A DNA stretch of 64,000 nt, from NCBI RefSeq assembly GCF_030540875.1, contig NZ_JAUOEM010000003.1, positions 620,001-684,000 on the forward strand. The letters are read 5' to 3'. The position numbers and the translations under genes are program-made. The stretch is from Flavivirga amylovorans (lineage in GTDB: Bacteria; Bacteroidota; Bacteroidia; Flavobacteriales; Flavobacteriaceae). Of the stretch, positions 24,164-32,887 are shown one piece after another. The number at the start of each line of letters is the position of its first letter. Within the stretch, counting starts at the first letter, position 1. The notes beneath the pieces are model-generated. The model made no database searches. It saw only the letters and a program-made list of their open reading frames with translations, and was not told the DNA's origin.

Positions 24164-25153
24164 TTGAAAATAGCAATTGTCATATTAAATTGGAATGGTA
24201 AAAAACTTCTAGAACAGTTTTTACCACCTGTGATTGAACATTCTAAAGAAGCAGAGGTATATGTTGCCGATAATGCTTCAACCGATGATTCTGTTTCTTT
24301 TATAAAAACCAATTATCCAACCATAAAAATAATTCAAAATAAAGAGAATGGTGGATTTGCTAAAGGTTATAACGATGCACTTAAAGATATAGAGGCAGAC
24401 ATTTTTTGCTTATTGAATAGTGATGTGGAAGTTACCCCAAATTGGCTCCTCCCTGTTATTGAAACATTTAACAAAGAAATTAATACGGCCATAATTCAAC
24501 CTAAGTTATTAGATTATAAAAACAAAAGCTATTTTGAATACGCTGGAGCTGCTGGTGGATTTATAGACAAATATGGATACCCTTATTGCAGAGGTCGTAT
24601 TTTTAATACTATTGAAAAAGACATTGGCCAGTTTAATGACCGTTCAGAAATATTTTGGGCATCAGGAGCCTGTTTTTTTATTAGAAAGTCTGTTTTTAAA
24701 GAGATACATGGATTTGATGAATACTTTTTCGCCCATATGGAAGAAATAGATTTATGCTGGCGTGCTAAAAATTTAGGGTACAGTATAAAATATGTTGGGA
24801 CATCTGAAATTTATCATGTTGGGGGTGCTACACTTGATACTACCAATCCTAAAAAAACCTACCTAAATTTTAGGAATAGTTTATTTGCTTTAACTAAAAA
24901 TGCAAACGGATTATTATTCCCTTTAATATTAGTTAGATTAATTTTAGATGGCATGGCAGGAATAAAGTTTTTACTAGAACTTAAACCTATGCACACCATT
25001 GCCGTAGTAAAAGCACATTTAGGATTCTACAATAATTTAAGAAGACTATTAAAACAACGTAAATCCACAAAAAATAAAATAAAATATTACCAAAAAACAT
25101 CCATAGTAGTTGATTATTTCGTAAATAAAAAGACTAATTACAAAAGTTTATAA
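24164..25153 (+). CDS. Glycosyltransferase family 2 protein
   Basis: The 329-residue GT2 enzyme belongs to the rhamnosyltransferase-like group. It starts at TTG at 24164 (MKIAIVILNWNGKKLLEQF), the only start that gives the family N-terminus. Donor-binding residues are in ADNASTDDSV (about 35) and the DxD-type LLNSDVEVTPNW (about 84). The segment HMEEIDLCWRA (about 190) is typical. The C-terminus has a hydrophobic or amphipathic region, so membrane association is likely. The acceptor is not known, but it probably works in cell-surface polysaccharide synthesis. Confidence 0.88.
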   Translation: MKIAIVILNWNGKKLLEQFLPPVIEHSKEAEVYVADNASTDDSVSFIKTNYPTIKIIQNKENGGFAKGYNDALKDIEADIFCLLNSDVEVTPNWLLPVIETFNKEINTAIIQPKLLDYKNKSYFEYAGAAGGFIDKYGYPYCRGRIFNTIEKDIGQFNDRSEIFWASGACFFIRKSVFKEIHGFDEYFFAHMEEIDLCWRAKNLGYSIKYVGTSEIYHVGGATLDTTNPKKTYLNFRNSLFALTKNANGLLFPLILVRLILDGMAGIKFLLELKPMHTIAVVKAHLGFYNNLRRLLKQRKSTKNKIKYYQKTSIVVDYFVNKKTNYKSL

Positions 25154-25178
25154 ATAGTTAGCAAAAGTTTTGTTAACA

Positions 25179-25211
25179 TTGTTAAAATTTAACGTTTTTT
25201 ATATATTTTTG
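25179..25211 (+). promoter_or_regulatory. Promoter of the OmpA-family lipoprotein gene
   Basis: TTG at 25179-25181 and TATTTTTG at 25204-25211 are separated by 22 bases. The -7 box matches TAnnTTTG exactly, and the spacing is slightly long. The ATG at 25252 lies 40 bases downstream. Confidence 0.5.
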
Positions 25212-25251
25212 TTTAATCAATTTTAAGGAAAATTAATCCACACAACACATT

Positions 25252-26091
25252 ATGAAAAGACTTTTATTACTTAGTTTATCTACAACGCTTCTTTTAAGTT
25301 CTTGTGTTTCTAAAAAACAATTCGCAGACTTAGAAGCAAAACAAAAAGAAACTCAAGATTTACTTAACTCGGCAACAGTAAAATTAAACGCTTGTATAAC
25401 AGATAAAGCTTCTGCAACAGCAAGAGCGACTGCTTTAGAAGAGCAAATAGCAGACTTACGTAAAAACAATGACAACTTACAGGTTCTTTCTGCAAAAGGC
25501 GCTAGTAATATTGAAAAAACGTTAGAAAGCATTAAAGAAAAAGATTTAAAAATTACACGTTTACAAGATGCCATCACTAAAAAAGATAGTGTTACTTTAG
25601 CTTTAGTAACAAGTTTTAAACGTGAAGTTGGTATTAATGATCCTGATATTGAAGTAAACGTAGAAAAAGGTGTTGTATTTATATCTATTGCAGATAAATT
25701 ATTATTTAAAAGTGGTAGCTATAATGTAACATCTAAAGCTAAAGATGTTCTTGCTAAAGTAGCTAAAGTAGTTAATAGCAAACCAGATTTTGAGTGTATG
25801 GTTGAAGGACATACAGATAGCGTACCTTACAAAAAAGAACCTTTATTAGATAACTGGGATTTAAGTGTTAAACGTTCTACATCTATTATTAGAGTACTTG
25901 AGACTTTAGATGTTAACCCTGGTAGATTAATTGCTGCTGGTCGTAGTTCTTATGTACCATTAGTAGATAATGATACTGCAGAAAACAGAGGAAAAAACAG
26001 ACGTACACGTATCGTAGTGCTTCCTAAAATCGATCAATTCTATGATATGATTGAAAAAGAAATGAAAAACCTTGAAGCTGGTGGAAACTAA
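25252..26091 (+). CDS. OmpA/Pal-type outer-membrane lipoprotein with coiled coil
   Basis: The 279-residue protein starts with a lipoprotein signal ending LLLSSC, so Cys18 is the likely lipid anchor. Residues about 22-110 form a long coiled coil. Residues about 135-265 are an OmpA-like peptidoglycan-binding domain with VEGHTDSVP and NRGKNRRTRIVVLP. The protein probably links the outer membrane to the cell wall. It has its own promoter and terminator and so is likely monocistronic. Confidence 0.93.
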   Translation: MKRLLLLSLSTTLLLSSCVSKKQFADLEAKQKETQDLLNSATVKLNACITDKASATARATALEEQIADLRKNNDNLQVLSAKGASNIEKTLESIKEKDLKITRLQDAITKKDSVTLALVTSFKREVGINDPDIEVNVEKGVVFISIADKLLFKSGSYNVTSKAKDVLAKVAKVVNSKPDFECMVEGHTDSVPYKKEPLLDNWDLSVKRSTSIIRVLETLDVNPGRLIAAGRSSYVPLVDNDTAENRGKNRRTRIVVLPKIDQFYDMIEKEMKNLEAGGN

Positions 26092-26117
26092 TCAGTTTTA
26101 AACATATAATATATAAA

Positions 26118-26146
26118 AGCTCAACTTTTTAAGTTGGGCTTTTTTT
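26118..26146 (+). terminator. Rho-independent terminator after the OmpA lipoprotein gene
   Basis: The stem AGCTCAACTT (26118-26127) pairs with AAGTTGGGCT (26131-26140) across a 3-base loop, with one G-T pair. Six T residues follow at once. It lies 27 bases after the stop codon. Confidence 0.85.
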
Positions 26147-26289
26147 ATGGTGTTATCTCATCAGAAGATCATTAATAAAATAATAATAGCGAATCTATTT
26201 TTAAATCCATTAGATTTGTAATTAATGTATATTGAATATTTGCACCAGTGCACATACCTATTGTTGTAAGCAATTTTAAAAACTAGCCT

Positions 26290-27510
26290 ATGAAATATAC
26301 TCTGCTAATCGGCTTAATCTTATTAAATTTTTCAAGCCATTCTCAAAACGCTATCATTATAGGTAAGACCACCACAATTCATTCAGAAATACTAGATGAG
26401 GATAGAATGCTGGAAATCCATCTACCTAAAAACTATGAAGAATCAGATAAGACTTACCCCGTTCTCTATTTACTTGATAGCTTTTATAATTTTTCGCATG
26501 CTGTAGGCTCTGTTGAATACCTTTTTTTGAATGAACTTATTCCTAAGATGATCATTGTGGGTATAAGGAATACTAGGCGCAATCGTGATCTGACCCCAGA
26601 TTCTCCAAAGCTTAGTAAGAAACATAGAGAAAGGATGGGATTAACAGGTGGCGCTGATAAATTTATAGCTTTTCTTGATAAAGAATTAATTCCGTACGTA
26701 GAACAAACATATAAAGCAGCTCCATACAAAATAATCGTTGGACATTCCTTAGGCGGGCTTTTCAACGTTTATACTTTTTTAAAAAAACCAGAACTCTTTA
26801 ATGCATATCTTAGCATTAGTCCTAGTTTATGGTATCCAAATGAATTAATCTCTCAAGAATTCGAAAGCGTATTTACTGATCATTTAGAACCTAATAGAAC
26901 TTTTTATTTAACCTTAGCCAATGAAAATAGTGGAAATATGCGCGGGAATGTTCTTAAGTTAAGTGAAGAGTTCAAAAACTATATAAATGCTCATAAAGAG
27001 GCAGGTCTTCGATTCAGATATGACCCAATGCCTGAAGAATCTCATGGTTCTGTAGGCTTACCTTCGATATATAATGGTTTACGCTTTATTTTTAAACCAA
27101 CTCAATATGAAATCCCTAAAACCAAGGAAGAAGTTATGAATCAAGGAGGGCCAGATGGTGCGATCGAAAAAGTCATTACATACTTCCGTCAACTCTCCGA
27201 AAAATATGGGTATGAAGTAACAAATGAATATGCCTTAGCTAATCTTGGCTATGCTTTTCTTAGAATAGAAGATTTAAATGAATATTCTGTAAATGCATTT
27301 AAAGCCAATGTCGATACAAACCCCAATTCCCATGATGCATACTCCAATTTAGGAAAGGCTTACGAAAAACTCGGTAAATTACAGAAAGCTAAGGATAGTT
27401 ATGAGAAAGCATTAAAGATGATTAAGGAAACTGAAGATCCTGAATGGGAATTCTATCTAGCTGATCTGGTTAATCTGGAAAAGAAAATGAAGGCAAAGGC
27501 TAACAATTAG
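26290..27510 (+). CDS. Secreted esterase (IroE-like) with C-terminal TPR
   Basis: This 406-residue secreted alpha/beta hydrolase has a signal peptide (about 1-18) and an esterase domain at about 25-280. The nucleophile motif is GHSLGGLF (about 154-161), and the catalytic histidine is in EESHGSVGL (about 255). Residues about 305-390 form TPR repeats (NSHDAYSNLGKAYEKLGKLQKA). The fold resembles Fes/IroE and S-formylglutathione-type esterases. The substrate is unknown. No siderophore genes lie nearby. Confidence 0.85.
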   Translation: MKYTLLIGLILLNFSSHSQNAIIIGKTTTIHSEILDEDRMLEIHLPKNYEESDKTYPVLYLLDSFYNFSHAVGSVEYLFLNELIPKMIIVGIRNTRRNRDLTPDSPKLSKKHRERMGLTGGADKFIAFLDKELIPYVEQTYKAAPYKIIVGHSLGGLFNVYTFLKKPELFNAYLSISPSLWYPNELISQEFESVFTDHLEPNRTFYLTLANENSGNMRGNVLKLSEEFKNYINAHKEAGLRFRYDPMPEESHGSVGLPSIYNGLRFIFKPTQYEIPKTKEEVMNQGGPDGAIEKVITYFRQLSEKYGYEVTNEYALANLGYAFLRIEDLNEYSVNAFKANVDTNPNSHDAYSNLGKAYEKLGKLQKAKDSYEKALKMIKETEDPEWEFYLADLVNLEKKMKAKANN

Positions 27511-27619
27511 GATAGATTAAGAAATGATTCTTTTCCCTGGTTTTTGTTACATTTACTGCACAAAACATCTTGGTTCTGAAACAACAAACTAAAAAAATAC
27601 ATCAATCCAAATAACACTT

Positions 27620-29170
27620 ATGGCAGCAAAAATAAGCTCTATATTAAAACTCAAAAAGTATGGCCTTGTTGCTTTAATTCTATTTACTGCTTGTGCTAAA
27701 AAGAAAGCAAGTATTCAAGAAACCGATTTTTGTTCACAAATTCATAGAAATAACGATGTAACACTTTCAAATGAACTTGAAGATGTATCCGAGTTAATGA
27801 AAACCAAAACAGGCGTATATGTTCTGGAAGATGGTAGTGGCTCTATGGTAGCTAGGGCTTGGTTAAGTGAATATGCCGAAAAGACCATAGACATTCAATA
27901 CTTTATATTTTCAACAGATAATGTAGGTCTAATAGCTTGTGATTATTTAATAAGAGCTGCCGATCGTGGTGTAAAAGTGAGAATCATAGTTGACGATATT
28001 ATGGTTGATGCCGATATAGAAGACTTGCTTACATTCAGTTCGCATGAAAACATTACAGTAAAAATTTATAACCCTGGAGTTAACTTAGGAAAAAACCTTT
28101 TAAAGAAAATCACAAAATTTGCAACAGATTTCAGGGATTCCAATCAACGAATGCACAACAAAACGTTTATTGTTGATGGTAAGATAGTTATTACTGGTGG
28201 TCGAAATATAGCAGATGAATACTTTGACTATGATCATGAATATAATTTTAGAGATAGAGATATTTTATTATTGGGTAAAGCATCAAAAGAGGTTCATAAG
28301 TCTTTTGATGAATTTTGGAACAGCCAATTAAGTAAGGATGTAACAAGCATTATTAAGGAGAATTCTAAAAAGGTCTATCCTGAAAATAGATTTGATAATC
28401 TTCATGAATACGCCTGTAATCCTGAAAACTTCTGGCCACAAGTTAGAGAAAGAATAGAGAAGTTACCAGCGACATTCAACGCTATTAAAAATTCTGGAGA
28501 TTTGGTTTGGTTAGATGATGTTGAGTTTATTTCCGATATTCCTGGTAAAAATGATGGTAAAAGTGGCTTAGGGGGAGGTGGTATTTCTACTAGTGCTTTA
28601 ATTAATTTAGTTAAAAATGCTGAATCTTCTATCGAAATTCAAACACCTTATTTAATTACTACCGAGTTAAGTCAAAACCTATTTAGAGATGCTGTTGAGC
28701 GAGGTGTGAAAATTAGAATACTCACCAATAGCCTAGCTTCAACAGATAATGTAGAAGCATTTAGTAGTTATCAAACAGATAGAGAGAAACTGTTAAACAC
28801 GGGTGTTAAAATATATGAATTTCGTCCAGATGCAGCAGAACGCATTAAAATAGTGACTGGTGAACTACAACAAACCTTAGATCATAAACCTATTTTTGGG
28901 CTTCATGCAAAAACGATGATAATTGATAATAAAACGACTGTGATTGGGACATTTAACCTTGATCCTAGAAGTGCTAATTTAAATACGGAGTGTATTGTTA
29001 TTGTTCACTCAGATAAAATATCAAACAGCGTTTTAAAAGGTATGGAAGAAGAATTTAAACCAGAGAATTCATGGGAAACAACCCTAGATTTTAATCCAGA
29101 TTCAGAAGTTAGTAAGTATAAGCGTATAAAAACCTGGACGCGAAAAATAATTCCAAAAGACATTTTATAA
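27620..29170 (+). CDS. Phospholipase D family lipoprotein (cardiolipin-synthase-like)
   Basis: The 516-residue PLD-superfamily protein has two HKD motifs: HNKTFIVDGKIVITGGRN (about 180-197) and HAKTMIIDNKTTVIGTFN (about 432-449). The N-terminus ends LILFTAC, so Cys25 is a probable lipid anchor and the enzyme would face the periplasm or outside. Length and repeats resemble cardiolipin synthases, but the lipoprotein signal suggests a secreted phospholipase or transferase. It lies 109 bases after the esterase gene. Confidence 0.88.
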   Translation: MAAKISSILKLKKYGLVALILFTACAKKKASIQETDFCSQIHRNNDVTLSNELEDVSELMKTKTGVYVLEDGSGSMVARAWLSEYAEKTIDIQYFIFSTDNVGLIACDYLIRAADRGVKVRIIVDDIMVDADIEDLLTFSSHENITVKIYNPGVNLGKNLLKKITKFATDFRDSNQRMHNKTFIVDGKIVITGGRNIADEYFDYDHEYNFRDRDILLLGKASKEVHKSFDEFWNSQLSKDVTSIIKENSKKVYPENRFDNLHEYACNPENFWPQVRERIEKLPATFNAIKNSGDLVWLDDVEFISDIPGKNDGKSGLGGGGISTSALINLVKNAESSIEIQTPYLITTELSQNLFRDAVERGVKIRILTNSLASTDNVEAFSSYQTDREKLLNTGVKIYEFRPDAAERIKIVTGELQQTLDHKPIFGLHAKTMIIDNKTTVIGTFNLDPRSANLNTECIVIVHSDKISNSVLKGMEEEFKPENSWETTLDFNPDSEVSKYKRIKTWTRKIIPKDIL

Positions 29171-29177
29171 TAACTAA

Positions 29178-29798
29178 TTAAAAAATCTCTAAACTACCCT
29201 TCCCTTCTCTTATAACAACAGGCTCGTTTTCAGACAAGTCTATCACTGTAGAAGCTTCATTATCCCCATAACCACCATCAATTACCAAATCGACTAAACC
29301 ACTCCATTTTTCTAAAATAAGTTCAGGATCTGTGGTATATTCAATAACTTCATCGTCATCACGAATAGATGTAGATATAATTGGGTTTCCCAGTTGTTTT
29401 ACAATTTCCAAAGCAATATTATTATCTGGCACACGAATCCCCACCGTCTTTCTTTTTTTAAATGGATTTGGTAATGATTTAGACCCAGGAAGAATAAATG
29501 TATAAGGTCCAGGAAGTGCTCTTTTTAAAATCTTAAAAACCGACGTATCTATTTGCTTAACATAATCACTTAAATTACTTAAATCGTGACATACAAATGA
29601 AAAATTCGATTTTTCTAGTTTTACACCTTTAATTCTCGCAATACGCTCTAAAGCTTTAATATTAGTGATATCACACCCCATACCATAAACGGTATCTGTT
29701 GGGTAAATAATAATACCACCTCGTTTTAGAATAGCCACTACCCTTTCAATCTCCTTAGGATTTGGATTTTCTTCATATATTCTAAAAAAATCAGCCAT
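29178..29798 (-). CDS. Sua5/YciO/YrdC family L-threonylcarbamoyladenylate synthase
   Basis: The 206-residue YrdC-fold protein makes L-threonylcarbamoyl-AMP for t6A tRNA modification, or is its YciO paralogue. The GGIIIYPTDTVYGMGCDITN segment (about 28-47) and the KRKTVGIRVPDN motif (about 115) are typical. The C-terminal Sua5 domain is absent, so it is the short YrdC/YciO type. It is convergent with the PLD gene, with an 8-base gap, and divergent from the esterase gene that follows. Confidence 0.9.
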   Translation of the reverse strand: MADFFRIYEENPNPKEIERVVAILKRGGIIIYPTDTVYGMGCDITNIKALERIARIKGVKLEKSNFSFVCHDLSNLSDYVKQIDTSVFKILKRALPGPYTFILPGSKSLPNPFKKRKTVGIRVPDNNIALEIVKQLGNPIISTSIRDDDEVIEYTTDPELILEKWSGLVDLVIDGGYGDNEASTVIDLSENEPVVIREGKGSLEIF

Positions 29799-29846
29799 AA
29801 TAATTATCTTGCAGTATCGTTTTACAAAGTAAATACTATTTTTGTT

Positions 29847-30710
29847 ATGAAAAGTCTAAAATATCATTTCTTAAGTTTAATTTTTATAATAGTAAGCTTT
29901 AGCTGTTCAAATGAAACAACTGAAGAAGAGATAACTAATAGTTTAGATCCAAGAAGTTACTATGTAGAGCAGAATATTTCATACGGAACAGATAGTGATC
30001 AAAAATTTGATTTATATCTGCCTGCAAATCGAAATTCAAATACTAAAACAATGATTTTGGTACACGGTGGCGGTTGGACATCGGGTGATAAGGAAGACAT
30101 GGATCCTATCAAAGATTTATTGCAGCTCGATTTTCCAAACATAGCTATTGTAAACATCAATTATAGATTAGCTGATGAAAACAATCCTCCTTACCCGATG
30201 CAAATTGAAGATATCACCTCTATAATTAACTACTTAAAGAGTAATAAAACAACATATAACATTTCTGAAAGTTTTGGTTTTATAGGCACCAGTGCAGGTG
30301 GACATTTATCCCTATTATGGAGCTACGCTTTCGATAGTGATAATAACACAAATATGGTTTGTAGCATAGTAGGGCCTACTAATTTTACAGATCCTGCTTA
30401 TTTAGAAAACACAGATGTAGAATTAAAAGAATTATTAGATTTATTCGGTATAGATCCATTACCGTCCTTTTTAGAAGAAGTTAGTCCGTTACATCGCGCT
30501 ACCGCTTCTGCACCTCCAACTATTCTTTTTTATGGAGGAAAAGACCCATTAGTGCCGACCACACAAGGAACCGATTTACGTGATAAACTTGAAAACCTAG
30601 GTGTAGTTAATCAATTTACTTTATATCCAGATGCTGGTCACGGTTGGAGTGGTTTGGAATTACTTGATACTTGGACGAAACTTAAAATTTTCATAAATAA
30701 CAATTTATAA
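29847..30710 (+). CDS. Alpha/beta hydrolase lipoprotein (esterase-lipase type)
   Basis: The 287-residue protein has a lipoprotein signal ending VSFSC, giving Cys20. An oxyanion HGGGWTSGD motif (about 75) and a nucleophile GTSAGGHLSLL (about 150) show the HSL/BD-FAE type. The catalytic Asp is in GGKDPLVP (about 233) and the His in DAGHGWSG (about 264). It is probably an esterase on the outer membrane or periplasmic face. It starts a rightward group with a retropepsin-like and a CBM48-like protein. Confidence 0.87.
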   Translation: MKSLKYHFLSLIFIIVSFSCSNETTEEEITNSLDPRSYYVEQNISYGTDSDQKFDLYLPANRNSNTKTMILVHGGGWTSGDKEDMDPIKDLLQLDFPNIAIVNINYRLADENNPPYPMQIEDITSIINYLKSNKTTYNISESFGFIGTSAGGHLSLLWSYAFDSDNNTNMVCSIVGPTNFTDPAYLENTDVELKELLDLFGIDPLPSFLEEVSPLHRATASAPPTILFYGGKDPLVPTTQGTDLRDKLENLGVVNQFTLYPDAGHGWSGLELLDTWTKLKIFINNNL

Positions 30711-30753
30711 CCTTAATAGTGTAACATTTCATCCTTATCTTAGTCTTAATAAT

Positions 30754-31722
30754 ATGCTAAGATTCGTTTGTTTTATATTATTTATAACTTTTAGTATCAA
30801 TCTCACAAATGCAAATGACGATGATACCTATACTCCTATTTTTTTTACTCAAGCTGAAGTTTTAAATAGCCATACCACCAGAATTCCGTTTAAACTGATA
30901 GATCATTTAATTGTTGTTGAGGCAGAACTTTTAAACAATAAAGGAAACTTTATCATAGACACGGGTTCTGAAACCATGATACTTAATAGAGTTCATTTTC
31001 CCAATTTTTATAATCACCAGAGAAAAAACGAAGAGACTTCTGGAATTCTACAATCTATAGATAATTCATTCGAAAGAAAAGTCAAAGAATTTTCCCTGGA
31101 AAGTTTAAAACTTCATGACAAAGACTCTGATGTTATTGATATGTCCCACATTGAAAAAAGTAAAAAAATCAAGCTTTTAGGAGTTATCGGTTATAGTATT
31201 TTAAAGGATTATGAAGTTTTTATAGACTTATACTTAAACCAAATAACGCTTACAAAAGTAGACCGTTTTGGGAATACGTTAAATAATGATGTTTATCTTG
31301 AAAAAATTGTAGACAGTTTATCTTTTACTTTAAAAAATCATACGATTGTAGTTAACGGCACTGTCAATAATCAAAAAGTTAAATTTGGAATAGATAGTGC
31401 AGCAGAATTCAATCAAATAAACAGAAAGGTTCATAAAAAAGCTTTAAAATATTTCATTCCAAAAAGACGCTTATCTTTATCTGGAGTTGGCAAGAAAAAA
31501 ATAGAAGTTTTAGCAGGAAAATTACATCGTGTCAAATTAAGTGAAACTGTTTATTTTGGTCCTATGCTAACTGTCCTTACAAATTTAAATAAAATAAATT
31601 CAGCCTTCGGAACACAATTAGATGGTATTTTAGGTTATGAATTCTTTGCTCAGAAAAGAACCATTATTAATTATCAAAAAGAGACATTATATTTTATAAA
31701 TTATCCATTAAACACCCAGTGA
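30754..31722 (+). CDS. Retropepsin-like aspartyl protease family protein, secreted
   Basis: The 322-residue protein has a signal peptide (about 1-20). The first aspartyl motif is FIIDTGSETMIL (about 68). The second lobe has FGIDSAAEFNQIN (about 211), a DS instead of DT/DSG, so it may be divergent or inactive. The C-terminus GILGYEFFAQKRTIINY resembles the flap/end of the family. Its stop overlaps the GTG start of the next gene, showing translational coupling. The substrate is unknown. Confidence 0.8.
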   Translation: MLRFVCFILFITFSINLTNANDDDTYTPIFFTQAEVLNSHTTRIPFKLIDHLIVVEAELLNNKGNFIIDTGSETMILNRVHFPNFYNHQRKNEETSGILQSIDNSFERKVKEFSLESLKLHDKDSDVIDMSHIEKSKKIKLLGVIGYSILKDYEVFIDLYLNQITLTKVDRFGNTLNNDVYLEKIVDSLSFTLKNHTIVVNGTVNNQKVKFGIDSAAEFNQINRKVHKKALKYFIPKRRLSLSGVGKKKIEVLAGKLHRVKLSETVYFGPMLTVLTNLNKINSAFGTQLDGILGYEFFAQKRTIINYQKETLYFINYPLNTQ

Positions 31723-32687
31723 AGCAAATAAAGTTACATATTAGTTATTTAGTTTTTGCTTTTATAAGTTTTTACACGTACGGACAAGACAAGACGTTTA
31801 AAGGCTATAAAATAGAGGGTGATACTATAGTATTTGCATTCGATGCTAGAGATTATTCTAAATTCACTCAAGAATACACAGGTCAAATACATGATTTTGA
31901 AGACTTAGATATTAAAAATGTTGTAGTATCTGGAGAATTTAACCTATGGTCTAGAGATAACTGGAAAATGAAAAAAATTAATGAGTTTAACTATGAACTC
32001 AGAAAACATATCCATGATTTCACTGATGAATTTTCATGGGAGTTTAAGTTTGTCGTAAACAATACTTATTGGGCAGAACCTTCAAAAAAAGACCCAAACG
32101 TATCCAAGGCACTTAAAAATGGGCGTAAAATCCACGGTGTATATAACTTAAAAATGTATACTGCTTATCCGCATAAAGATGGCAACGCTAGCTTTAAACT
32201 AAAAGGATATAAAAATGCTAAAAAAGTAATTTTAGCAGGTTCCTTTAACAAATGGAACGAATCACTTTTTAAAATGAATAAAACAAAAAGTGGTTGGGAG
32301 TTAACGTTACAATTAAAACCAGATATATACCAATATCGCTTTATAGTTGATGGACATTGGATGGAAGATCCTGACAACCCTAGCAAAGTGGAAAATGAAT
32401 TTGATGAATATAACTCTGTTATCGATATAAAAGAATACACCGCATTTAAACTAAAAGGGTATACCAATGCAAAAAAAGTAATTTTGGCTGGTTCCTTTAA
32501 TAATTGGAATGAACATGACTTTGTCATGCGGAAAATGGACTATGGCTGGAAATATGTAGTCCCCTTATCTGGAGGAAAACATCATTATAAATTTATTGTA
32601 GACGGCGTATGGGTTGTAGATCCTAATAATAGCGTAAAAGAATATGATGGCGAAGGGCATGTAAATTCGGTTTGCATGGTAAAATAA
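31719..32687 (+). CDS. Secreted protein with three CBM48-like glycogen-binding domains
   Basis: The 322-residue protein starts at GTG (31719), overlapping the previous stop by 4 bases. It has a signal peptide (about 1-22) and three repeats of the AMPK-type glycogen-binding fold, at about residues 60-145, 155-230 and 240-320. The repeat motif is VILAGSFNKWNE...W...YQYRFIVDG-W--DP. There is no catalytic domain. It probably binds an alpha-glucan or acts as an extracellular scaffold. Coupling to the protease-like gene suggests joint function. Confidence 0.85.
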   Translation: MKQIKLHISYLVFAFISFYTYGQDKTFKGYKIEGDTIVFAFDARDYSKFTQEYTGQIHDFEDLDIKNVVVSGEFNLWSRDNWKMKKINEFNYELRKHIHDFTDEFSWEFKFVVNNTYWAEPSKKDPNVSKALKNGRKIHGVYNLKMYTAYPHKDGNASFKLKGYKNAKKVILAGSFNKWNESLFKMNKTKSGWELTLQLKPDIYQYRFIVDGHWMEDPDNPSKVENEFDEYNSVIDIKEYTAFKLKGYTNAKKVILAGSFNNWNEHDFVMRKMDYGWKYVVPLSGGKHHYKFIVDGVWVVDPNNSVKEYDGEGHVNSVCMVK

Positions 32688-32887
32688 TATTTTATAACTT
32701 ATCGAGTTATCTTTAGATATTTTCATATTGGATGCATCATTCGATTATAAAAAATATGAGAAAATGTCTGAATTAGAAAAATATACCTTTAATTTTAAAG
32801 AGTCCGAGTTTTATAAAGGACTTAAAAAAGATATCCCATAAAAACCTATAGCGTAGTTAGTGATTAATAAAATTCTTACAGATAAGA

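Noticed and set aside
32698-32841. Short frame ending MSELEKYTFNFKESEFYKGLKKDIP between the CBM48 and helicase genes
   Set aside because: The composition looks protein-like, but the only ATG leaves 25 codons and no promoter is visible. It may be the relic of a lost gene; I cannot support it.
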